Shown here: in pieces, positions 8,144 through 14,365 of the stretch
Layout of the letters: each line of letters starts with the position of its first letter
Position numbering within the stretch: the first letter of the stretch is position 1
NCBI GenBank assembly: GCA_004558305.1
Contig: SFDG01000055.1
Location: 1-16,613, forward strand
From: Phocaeicola plebeius
Lineage (GTDB): Bacteria > Bacteroidota > Bacteroidia > Bacteroidales > Bacteroidaceae
Direction of reading: 5' to 3'
Length of the DNA stretch: 16,613 nt
Notes under the pieces: generated by a model
Seen by the model: only the letters and a program-made list of their open reading frames with translations
What the model was told of the DNA's origin: nothing
The model's database searches: none
Program-made: the position numbers and the translations under genes

Positions 8144-9226
8144 TCATTGCGGCTTCAGATAGACCACCGGTTGGCGTTTGTCGGGGTCGAGCGGTGCCGA
8201 CTGGTATTTCACGCTTCCAAAAGGAATGGTGGCGAGATCGAAACAGCGGATGGTGCTGTCGTACATGGTCCGGTAGTAGATTTTCCGGTGCTGCAGGTCG
8301 GAGGCCACCGTCCATTGCGTCGCGCTGGGGATGTCAGGCACCGGCGTCCCTTCTGCGAACTGGATGCCCGTCGGGATGTCGAAGTTGTTCAGGATATGGA
8401 ATGCCTGCATCACCGTTTCGAACGTTCCGGTCAGTTTGGGAGCCGTAGCCTGGAAGAAGGCAGCCCTCACAAAGCGGGATGGGGGAGTCATGTCGCCCGG
8501 AATGCCGTGCAGTCCTCCTCCGCCGCCAAAGGCCGTCAGGGTCAGGTCGCCCACCTTCCGGTTGGCAATGGGACCGGCAAACAGATTGATGTAGCTGTTC
8601 AGGTTGGTGAGGTGCCATTCAAAGCCCGGCGAATTGGTCAGTACGCCCAGCTGGTTCTCGTAGATGTTCATCCGTCCGTCCACGATTTCCAGTACGACCT
8701 GCCGCCCGCTTTCTTCCGTCACCCTCCAGTGTACGGTCGAGGCACGCGGGTCTATGCCTGTGACATGAATGCGACCGATGGCCGCCTTCATCTCGTCGAT
8801 GGTGCGGAAGCTGCCCAGCACCCACGAAACCAGTTGCAGGTCGCTGATGCTCTTGCTCCGCCTTTTCTCGTGATACGCCTCATAGCGGCCATATCCGGGA
8901 AAGTAGAACAGTCCGGCCGAAAGCCCGGCTTCGTTCAGCCCTTCCACGACGAACTCGTCCTGTTCGACGGCCAGTCCCACATAGCCGTATTTGGCTGTAA
9001 AGGCCAGTCCCTCCTTTTTCCCGTTGGGGAGATATGAGTTTTGCGTAAACCCTCTGGGTACAATGACATAGCGGCTGCCGATGTCGTTTCCCGCCCATTC
9101 GATGGTACGGGCGGCTACCGGTTGGCCGCTGTTGGTTCGTAACGTAATGCCTGTGCAGGCATCTGCATCTGTGGCAGACAGCAGCCCTGTCAGGGCCATT
9201 GTAGCCGGAATCATCCATTTTCTCAT
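8144..9226 (-). CDS. Choloylglycine hydrolase / penicillin V acylase family amidase, exported
   Basis: A 360-residue linear amide C-N hydrolase of the Ntn-hydrolase clan. The signal peptide ends ATDADA, and cleavage would expose Cys24, the N-terminal nucleophile (CTGITLRT). The following ARTIEW carries the family Arg and a Glu where bile salt hydrolases usually have Asp, a change I associate with Gram-negative penicillin V acylase-like members. NSPGFEWHLTNLNSY supplies the conserved Asn region. Family members hydrolyse conjugated bile salts, penicillin V or N-acyl homoserine lactones; a bile salt hydrolase role fits a gut habitat but is inference. The export signal would place it in the periplasm or outside. 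It is first in a minus-strand run with the lyase and hexosaminidase. The length is near the family norm and no lesion is seen. Confidence 0.88.
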   Translation of the reverse strand: MRKWMIPATMALTGLLSATDADACTGITLRTNSGQPVAARTIEWAGNDIGSRYVIVPRGFTQNSYLPNGKKEGLAFTAKYGYVGLAVEQDEFVVEGLNEAGLSAGLFYFPGYGRYEAYHEKRRSKSISDLQLVSWVLGSFRTIDEMKAAIGRIHVTGIDPRASTVHWRVTEESGRQVVLEIVDGRMNIYENQLGVLTNSPGFEWHLTNLNSYINLFAGPIANRKVGDLTLTAFGGGGGLHGIPGDMTPPSRFVRAAFFQATAPKLTGTFETVMQAFHILNNFDIPTGIQFAEGTPVPDIPSATQWTVASDLQHRKIYYRTMYDSTIRCFDLATIPFGSVKYQSAPLDPDKRQPVVYLKPQ

Positions 9227-9265
9227 AGCTGTGCGTCTTTTAGTTTAGTTAAATGAAGTTGTGCC

Positions 9266-9283
9266 GAAGGCGGGGCTGCCTTC
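9266..9283 (-). promoter_or_regulatory. Small hairpin in the amidase leader
   Basis: GAAGGC and GCCTTC form a 6-bp perfect stem around a 6-base loop in the DNA just upstream of the amidase start. It lies between a weak -7-like box (TGAATTTG on the minus strand, 9295-9302, one mismatch to TAnnTTTG) and the start codon. It could affect leader structure; there is no U-run, so it is not a typical terminator. Low certainty. Confidence 0.25.
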
Positions 9284-9362
9284 TGATGAATAAACAAATT
9301 CAGCGTTCGGATGGTTCGGGATGCAGGAATCATTTTCCATTACAACCCAATGGACGGTTTAA

Positions 9363-9669
9363 GTCCTAATCTTCTTCTTCGGCTTTTCCATAGGCTCAGA
9401 CTCGCCCTTGCTGATAAGCCTATATGCCATGGGGGTGCCGGCACTCCTCATCTCATTTTCAGGATACTTTTCTCAGGTGCAATCTCAAGAGCGAGATGAT
9501 AGGCTCCTATGCCGCCACACAGTTGGCATCTCTCTCTCTGGTCATCAATCTGATACGAGAACTGGTCTCATTGCTGCTCTGTGCTCCCCTGTCGCGCAGG
9601 GGCAAAAGCTTTGCTGCCATTTCCTTGGCGGGGATTAACTCTATGGATGTGTGTCATCCGTCCCCCTGA
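9363..9669 (+). pseudogene. Decayed LysO-family lysine exporter fragment
   Basis: Two frames together resemble the C-terminal (DUF340) half of LysO, a lysine exporter of the inner membrane. The first frame, starting right after a stop at 9360-9362, reads VLIFFFGFSIGSD then a hydrophobic stretch up to about 9452. The other frame, from about 9490 to the stop at 9667-9669, reads SLSLVINLIRELVSLLL and ISLAGINSMDVCHPSP. Intact family members have '..FLVGISIGSD..', '..TIALLANIIREI..' and '..ISAGGATTMDTTLPII..' in this order. The core between the two pieces is missing, the reading frame changes, and no start or proper C-terminus is present. I conclude that a former lysO-like gene has been reduced to a relic. 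The match is from memory of the family pattern. Confidence 0.72.
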
Positions 9670-9768
9670 TATTGGCCGTATTGTGTGCGCAAGGCTGAAG
9701 AGGACACCTGTCGCCTCCGCCCATAAGTTTATTCCATCATTTTTATAGTCGGATTCTGCAATTTATAG

Positions 9769-9776
9769 TAACTTTG
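9769..9776 (+). promoter_or_regulatory. -7 box of the metal-efflux operon
   Basis: TAACTTTG matches the Bacteroidetes -7 consensus TAnnTTTG and lies 27 bases before the ATG at 9804. That places a likely transcription start near 9783. No clear TTTG -33 element is found at 19-21 bases upstream. No obvious operator palindrome is seen between the box and the start codon. Confidence 0.55.
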
Positions 9777-9803
9777 CTGCCAGAATAAACAATATGGATT
9801 TCT

Positions 9804-11066
9804 ATGGAACAGATACTTTTGCTCATCAACGAGATGGCCCCTTACCTGCTGTTCGGGTTCTTCATTGCCGGATTGATGCACGCCTTCATTCCCCAGACCC
9901 TCTACAGCCGTTACCTTGCCCGTCGCAATTTCAAGAGCGTTGCGCTCGCCACTCTTTTTGGCATCCCGCTTCCCCTGTGTTCATGCGGCGTGATACCCAC
10001 GGCCATGTCGCTGAGACGTGAAGGGGCCAGCAAGGGGGCCACCACGGCTTTCCTCATTGCTACGCCGCAGACGGGTGTGGACTCTATCGTTGCCACCTGC
10101 TCGCTGATGGGCCTGCCCTTTGCCGTCATTCGTCCGATAGCCGCTCTTGTTACGGCCCTGCTGGGCGGAACCTTGGCCAATCTGACAGAAAGCAAGGAGG
10201 CAGAAGAGGGGAGCCACGAAAAGGTGGATCCGGAGTGCGGGCATGGCAACTGCTTTCATCCAGAGCCGTATTCCCTCACTTTCGTCGGTAAGCTTCAGTC
10301 GGCCTTGCGCTATGCCTTCGTCGACATGATGCAGGATATCGGCAAATGGCTCGTCATTGGCCTTGTTGTGGCAGGGTTGATTACTGTCTTTGTGCCCGAT
10401 TCTGCTTTCGGGATTTTCAAAGACAATTCCTTGGCTTCCATGCTTCTGGTGCTCTGCATAGCCGTGCCGATGTATCTGTGTGCAACGGGCAGCATTCCCA
10501 TTGCCGTGGCTCTGATGCTGAAGGGTCTCACCCCCGGAGCCGGTCTTGTATTGCTGATGGCAGGCCCGGCGTGCAACATGGCAAGCATCTTGGTTATCCA
10601 CAAAGTGTTGGGCAGAAAGACACTGGTCGCTTATCTCGCCTCTTTCATCACCGGTGCAGTGGGGTTTGGGCTGATCATCGACCATGTGTTGCCTCGCCAG
10701 TGGTTCTTGTCGCATCTCATAGCGCAAGATTGTTGCCATGATCATCCCGGCTGGTTCAACGTCGGCTCTACGGTAGTATTGATGCTATTGCTCGCGAATG
10801 CCCTGATACGGCGTTTCATCGGGCACCACACCTCGCAGACAACAACCCTAAAACATACTGAAGATATGAAGCAGACATTTATCATCGGTGGCATGAACTG
10901 CAACCATTGTCGTGCGGCGGCCGAGAAAGCCATTTTCTCGGTGCCTGGCGTCACGTCGGCATCCGTCGACCTTGCCACAAAAACAGCGGTCATAGAAGGG
11001 ACAGCCTCGTATGAAGCTATCTGTAAGGCCGTGGAGGAAGTTGGTTTTACCTGCTTAAAAGCCTGA
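9804..11066 (+). CDS. SO_0444-type heavy-metal efflux permease with C-terminal HMA domain
   Basis: A 420-residue inner-membrane permease of the DUF318/ArsP-like group annotated as SO_0444-family Cu/Zn efflux transporters. The N-terminal half has LLFGFFIAGLMHAFIP and the signature PLPLCSCGVIPTAM (Cys59, Cys61), followed by ATPQTGVDS. The second half repeats the fold with PMYLCATGSIPIAVALM and GPACNMASI. A His/Cys-rich loop (H138, C145, H147, C150, H152) and DCCHDHPGW later in the protein are candidate metal sites. The last ~70 residues form a heavy-metal-associated domain with GGMNCNHC (C366, C369), the ferredoxin-like fold that binds Cu(I) or similar ions. The start at 9804 fits the -7 box at 9769 and the membrane-protein N-terminus. 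The regulator gene begins 3 bases after the stop, so the two are almost certainly translated from one transcript. Which metal is exported is inference. Confidence 0.9.
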   Translation: MEQILLLINEMAPYLLFGFFIAGLMHAFIPQTLYSRYLARRNFKSVALATLFGIPLPLCSCGVIPTAMSLRREGASKGATTAFLIATPQTGVDSIVATCSLMGLPFAVIRPIAALVTALLGGTLANLTESKEAEEGSHEKVDPECGHGNCFHPEPYSLTFVGKLQSALRYAFVDMMQDIGKWLVIGLVVAGLITVFVPDSAFGIFKDNSLASMLLVLCIAVPMYLCATGSIPIAVALMLKGLTPGAGLVLLMAGPACNMASILVIHKVLGRKTLVAYLASFITGAVGFGLIIDHVLPRQWFLSHLIAQDCCHDHPGWFNVGSTVVLMLLLANALIRRFIGHHTSQTTTLKHTEDMKQTFIIGGMNCNHCRAAAEKAIFSVPGVTSASVDLATKTAVIEGTASYEAICKAVEEVGFTCLKA

Positions 11067-11069
11067 CGT

Positions 11070-11627
11070 ATGATGACAATCAACGTCAAGAACATGGTTT
11101 GTCCCCGCTGCATCACAGCAGTGAAAGCAATTCTCATGTCTATGGGGCTCGCGGTAGAAAAAGTCATTCTTGGAGAGGCCGTCATTAAGGACAGCCTCTC
11201 GCAGGAGCAACTCACCGCATTGGCGGACAAACTGCAGGCTGAGGGGTTCGAACTCCTTGACGATCCCCGTTCATGCCTGGTAGAGCAGATAAAGATAAGT
11301 GTACTCCAGTGGGTAAGGATGAGTAGCCCGAGGCCCAGACTTTCCGAGTATGTCAGTGATGTCGCCCACCGTGATTACAGCAGCCTCAGCAAACTCTTCT
11401 CTCAGGTGAAGGGAATGACCATTGAACACTTTGCCATCCTGCATCGGGTAGAATATGCCAAAGAGCTGCTGAGCTATAGCCAAAGTCCCGTCAGTGAGAT
11501 TGCTTACACCCTCGGCTACAGTTCGCCAGCTTACCTGACGAGTCAATTCAAACAGCAGACAGGGATGTCGCCCAAGGAGTTTCGTGAGATGAAGACAAAA
11601 AACCGCTTCCATCTGGACGAGATATAG
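11070..11627 (+). CDS. Short AraC-type regulator with N-terminal HMA-like metal domain
   Basis: A 185-residue protein with two parts. Residues 1-65 look like a heavy-metal-associated fold: NMVCPRCITAVKAI with Cys11 and Cys14 in the position of the GMxCxxC metal loop, followed by the beta strand AVEKVILGEAVI. Residues ~90-180 are an AraC/XylS helix-turn-helix pair: YSSLSKLFSQVKGMTIEHF, VSEIAYTLGYSSPAYLTSQF and GMSPKEFREMK. The simplest reading is a one-component sensor in which metal binding to the CxxC pair controls the permease operon that contains it. It starts ATGATG, so the exact start could be the second codon. It has no standard AraC effector cupin domain. The regulation is inferred from context and domain content. 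Confidence 0.87.
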   Translation: MMTINVKNMVCPRCITAVKAILMSMGLAVEKVILGEAVIKDSLSQEQLTALADKLQAEGFELLDDPRSCLVEQIKISVLQWVRMSSPRPRLSEYVSDVAHRDYSSLSKLFSQVKGMTIEHFAILHRVEYAKELLSYSQSPVSEIAYTLGYSSPAYLTSQFKQQTGMSPKEFREMKTKNRFHLDEI

Positions 11628-11663
11628 GTCAGACAACGATACTAAGAACATATAATCAAGAAG

Positions 11664-12422
11664 ATGAAGATACATCAGATCATATTCAGTCCCACTGGAG
11701 GGACTCGGCGAGTGAGCGAGATTCTATGCCAAGGCATGGGCATAGAGAGTGTAGTGACAGACCTGTGCGTCAAGGCAGCCGACATCCGGTTTCCCGCTAT
11801 CAACGAGGACGACTTGGCAGTTATCGCCATGCCCGTCTTTGCAGGACGTGTGCCGGCATTGGCCGCAGAACGTCTGCGGAAGGTGAATCCCCATAACGCG
11901 AAGTGTGTGGTGGTAGCCGTCTTTGGCAACCGCGCCTACGACGATGCACTGTTGGAGATGCACGACATGGCCACAGCGTCCGGCTTCCGGGTGATTGCTG
12001 CCGTAGCCGCCGTAGCCGAGCACAGCATCATCAGGAAATACGGCAAGGGCCGGCCCGATGCAGATGATGAGCCGATGCTCCGACAGTTCGGTGCGGACAT
12101 CCTGCGAAAGGCAGAAGGCACTGACTGCACGATGCCGCCGGTGCCTGGCCATCGCCCTTACAAGAAGGCTGGCAAAGTGCCTCAGCCGAAAGGCAGGCGC
12201 GGATGCAATCGTTGTGGCGTGTGTGCCAGGCAGTGTCCTGCCGATGCCATTCCTCTCACAGCCCCCAAGACGGTCGACACTGCGAAGTGCATCTCCTGCA
12301 TGAGGTGTGTATCTGTATGTCCTGCCCGGTCGAGAGGTATTGGATCCGTGATGGACTTTCTGGCCACTCAAGCTCTCAAAAAGGTGTGTGCCACGAGGAA
12401 AGCAAACGAGCTGTATCTCTGA
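11664..12422 (+). CDS. EFR1-type ferredoxin: flavodoxin-like domain plus two [4Fe-4S] motifs
   Basis: A 252-residue cytoplasmic electron carrier. The N-terminus IIFSPTGGTRRVSEIL is a flavodoxin-type FMN phosphate loop (SxTGxT), and AVIAMPVFAGRVPALA and VVVAVFGNRAYDDAL continue the flavodoxin fold. The C-terminal part holds two ferredoxin motifs: C181-x2-C184-x2-C187-x3-C191-P and C209-x2-C212-x2-C215-x3-C219-P. This matches the EFR1 family, whose members are found as electron donors of unspecified partners in anaerobes. It lies 36 bases after the AraC-type gene on the same strand, so it is probably in the same operon. A role in supplying electrons under metal stress is only a guess. All eight ligand cysteines are intact. 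Confidence 0.9.
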   Translation: MKIHQIIFSPTGGTRRVSEILCQGMGIESVVTDLCVKAADIRFPAINEDDLAVIAMPVFAGRVPALAAERLRKVNPHNAKCVVVAVFGNRAYDDALLEMHDMATASGFRVIAAVAAVAEHSIIRKYGKGRPDADDEPMLRQFGADILRKAEGTDCTMPPVPGHRPYKKAGKVPQPKGRRGCNRCGVCARQCPADAIPLTAPKTVDTAKCISCMRCVSVCPARSRGIGSVMDFLATQALKKVCATRKANELYL

Positions 12423-12484
12423 CGGCGATGGACAGACACATCGAGGAAAAGATGAGTGCAGTGTCTTAATGACATAATGATCAC

Positions 12485-12718
12485 TCAGGGGGGCAGGCTG
12501 TCCGAGAATCGTCTTTCCGCTTCCCAAAGCCGGGAGGCGATAGAAACAAACTCTTTCTGGCCTTCAATGTACGCTGCAAACACTTCCACGGCTGGCCGCC
12601 CGTCCGGCATGTGGCAGGATCCGCATCCGCCGCAGGAAGGGGCCTTGCAGCAAAACCGCTCTTGGATGAACGCCAGGCGTTCTTCTCTGTCTGAACAGTC
12701 AATTTTTGGGGCTATCAT
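12485..12718 (-). CDS. Small Cys-rich protein (CCx4CxxCxxC)
   Basis: A 77-residue open frame starting at ATG 12718. After a short acidic/basic helix (REERLAFIQERF) it has a dense cluster C23, C24, C29, C32, C35 followed by His36, then EVFAAYIEGQKEFVSIASRLW, which should be helical. I recall similar small 'FIQERFCCKAP.CG.CGSC' proteins in Bacteroidales but no defined function. The cluster could bind Zn, Cu or an Fe-S centre. An A/G-rich stretch (AAGAAGAAG) stands just before the ATG. It converges on the EFR1 gene with 62 bases between stops. The conserved pattern and lack of a competing plus-strand gene support it as real. Confidence 0.65.
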   Translation of the reverse strand: MIAPKIDCSDREERLAFIQERFCCKAPSCGGCGSCHMPDGRPAVEVFAAYIEGQKEFVSIASRLWEAERRFSDSLPP

Positions 12719-12751
12719 CTTCTTCTTGCTATGTGTAGTTGTCCATGACGG

Positions 12752-13022
12752 TCAAGGAATCCACCGCCTCGTAATGCTCACTATCATGCGTTGACCTCCA
12801 CAGCATCATACAGGTCTTCGTGGAAAAAGGTCAGGGACAGACGGCCGTTCCTCCAGTTGAAGTCATCCGACGTAAACGAGGCGGGTAGGGTCGCGTCCTC
12901 GATGTGCTCTACATCTACAGCCGGAGATAAGGGTTGGACGAACCGGCTTGCAGGGCGCTGGGCGCAGCTGACGAATGCGGCTGCAGCAGGAGAACCACTG
13001 ACGATTTGCTCATTGTTTTCAT
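12752..13022 (-). pseudogene. Decayed lipoprotein gene with frameshift and internal deletion
   Basis: Reading the minus strand from the ATG at 13022 gives MKTMSKSSVVLLLQP. After a one-base frame change the next frame gives AFVSC, a plausible lipobox, and then VEHIEDATLPASF and WRNGRLSLTFFHEDLYDAVEV. That frame ends in tandem stops (TGATAG). A third segment, read from the overlapping ATG, gives ITRRWIP and a stop at 12752-12754. I recall intact Bacteroidales secreted proteins with 'EHIEDATLPADFT..DF.W', 'LYDAVEV..MKVGDT' and a C-terminal 'VVTNITRRWIP'. The N-terminal and C-terminal ends are therefore joined after loss of the middle, out of frame, plus an upstream frameshift. I read this as a dead gene. 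Confidence 0.7.
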
Positions 13023-13263
13023 GTGCGTAGCTGATTTCTGATTATGTTCTGTACCGAAGCTCTGTGCACAAAGTTCGTTAGATTTTTGGAGTTATGCAAG
13101 TTTTTTCCAACAGATTTACGCTCTGATAATAGTAATGTTTATAAAAAAACTGCATCAGTTGACAGGTTGGATGAGATCGTTCCACTTTGGTAGATTTATA
13201 GGGCTATTCCCTGTCGGGCTGCAGATTCTTTGCGAAAAACATCCGCCATACAATAAATCTTCG
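13023..13263. other. Intergenic stretch with no recognised feature
   Basis: About 240 AT-rich bases between the broken lipoprotein gene and the promoter of the DUF1349 gene. No frame of useful length, no RNA gene pattern and no strong repeat was seen. Confidence 0.5.
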
Positions 13264-13271
13264 TAACTTTG
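13264..13271 (+). promoter_or_regulatory. -7 box before the DUF1349 lipoprotein gene
   Basis: TAACTTTG matches the Bacteroidetes -7 consensus TAnnTTTG and is identical to the box before the metal operon. A transcription start near 13278 would give a leader of about 100 bases before the ATG at 13379. That leader opens with a possible 8-codon frame (ATG at 13278, MNRVATVD). No good -33 element is seen. Confidence 0.45.
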
Positions 13272-13378
13272 GGCGCAATGAACAGAGTGGCAACCGTTGA
13301 TTGATCAGAATACCGACGAAGTCTGCGGAGACTGCTTTTTTAGAAACCATAGTTCAATATAAGAATTGACAAATTACA

Positions 13379-14089
13379 ATGAAGAAGACAATCATCCCCA
13401 TCACCCTGCTGACACTACTTGCAGCATGTGGCCATGAAGAGAACGGCAGCACCCGAGAAGGTGTTGCACAAAGTGAGAAACAGATGGTACTCAATATTGA
13501 CAATTTCAGTTGGACGCGACAACCCGAGAGTTGCGTCATCAAGGGTGACACCATAGAAGTGGTAACAAAGCCGCATACTGACCTGTGGCAACGCACCTAC
13601 TATCATTTTCGCAATGACAATGCACCTGTATTCCAGATGGAGACAGAAGAGAAGTACTTCAGTTTCATTGTGAAGACCGATTTCTCGGAGAGCCATCACC
13701 GGTTTGACCAGTGTGGCATCGTCCTTTATCTTGACAGCGACAACTGGCTGAAGGGCAGTGTGGAGTACGAGAATGAGGAGTTCCAGCATCTGGGAAGTGT
13801 AGTGACCAACAACGGCTATTCAGATTGGGCTACAACGGCCATCTCGGCCAAAGTCAAGACGATGTGGTATAGATTCTCTCGTCGGGAGGACGACTATTGC
13901 ATAGAGTGTTCGCAGGACGGAGAACGCTTCTCGCAAATGCGAGTCTGTCACCAGCATCAAGGCGGAGGAAAAATACGTTTCGGTATCTACGCCTGCTCGC
14001 CAGAGGAATCATCGTTCAAGGCGGTGTTCACAGACATGAAACTGACGGAGTGTGCATGGAAAGCCCACGATGGGCAGCAGCCGGACTGA
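13379..14089 (+). CDS. DUF1349 lipoprotein (concanavalin-like fold)
   Basis: A 236-residue protein with a lipoprotein signal ending LLAAC (Cys17), so it should be anchored in the envelope. The rest fits DUF1349, a beta-sandwich of the concanavalin/glucanase type: FSWTRQP then TDLWQRTYYHF, YFSFIVKTDFSESHHRFDQCGIVLYLDSDNWLK in the core, YSDWATT, WYRFSRREDDYCIECSQDG and KIRFGIYACSPEESSF near the end. Members related to YesU are thought to bind carbohydrate or act in sugar use, but no activity is established for this subgroup. The short gap after the lipobox (ENGSTREG) is a normal linker. It has its own promoter box at 13264. It converges on the pyrophosphatase gene with a strong inverted repeat between them. 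Confidence 0.82.
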   Translation: MKKTIIPITLLTLLAACGHEENGSTREGVAQSEKQMVLNIDNFSWTRQPESCVIKGDTIEVVTKPHTDLWQRTYYHFRNDNAPVFQMETEEKYFSFIVKTDFSESHHRFDQCGIVLYLDSDNWLKGSVEYENEEFQHLGSVVTNNGYSDWATTAISAKVKTMWYRFSRREDDYCIECSQDGERFSQMRVCHQHQGGGKIRFGIYACSPEESSFKAVFTDMKLTECAWKAHDGQQPD

Positions 14090-14193
14090 TCGCTGGAATC
14101 TGTGTGACACCTGCCTTCCTGTGTCCATTCCGAAGATGGTCAATCAATCCAACGAGATGTTTTGGAGTACATGACGACAGCCTTTATCACGCC

Positions 14194-14282
14194 CGTTCCA
14201 CTGCCTTTGTCACAGTCGTTCCACTGGCTTGGGGCAGGTGTGACATTGGGTATGGAACGACTGTGACAAAGGCAGTGGAACG
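14194..14282. repeat. Perfect 30-bp inverted repeat with 23-bp direct-repeat periodicity
   Basis: The left arm is 14194-14223 and the right arm 14253-14282; they are perfect reverse complements over 30 bases around a 29-base spacer. Within the right side the 17-base unit TGGAACGACTGTGACAA occurs at 14253-14269 and again at 14276-14292, a 23-base period. The left arm mirrors this with CGTTCCACTG at 14194 and 14217. It lies between convergent genes, so the transcript could form a long stem from either side and act as a bidirectional terminator or 3' stabiliser. It lacks a U-tract. It could also be a copy of a dispersed repeat. Confidence 0.85.
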
Positions 14283-14365
14283 ACTGTGACAATCAAGAAC
14301 TCCGCTCACGAGGAATGGGAACCGGGTTGAACGGACAGGTTTTTCTGATTCAAATACGTTTTCGA

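Noticed and set aside
7044..9037. Plus-strand frames at 7044-7955 and 8006-9037
   Set aside because: Antisense shadows of the C-S lyase and the amidase, without domains.
9311..9499. 62-codon plus-strand frame as an independent gene
   Set aside because: It reads out of frame through the LysO relic and matches nothing I recognise.
11724..12527. 267-codon minus-strand frame opposite the ferredoxin gene
   Set aside because: The plus strand carries eight correctly spaced Fe-S cysteines; the antisense product has no recognisable features.
14194..14292. Possible short CRISPR array
   Set aside because: There are only two direct copies per side, in inverted orientation, with 6-base gaps and no cas genes; not a CRISPR.
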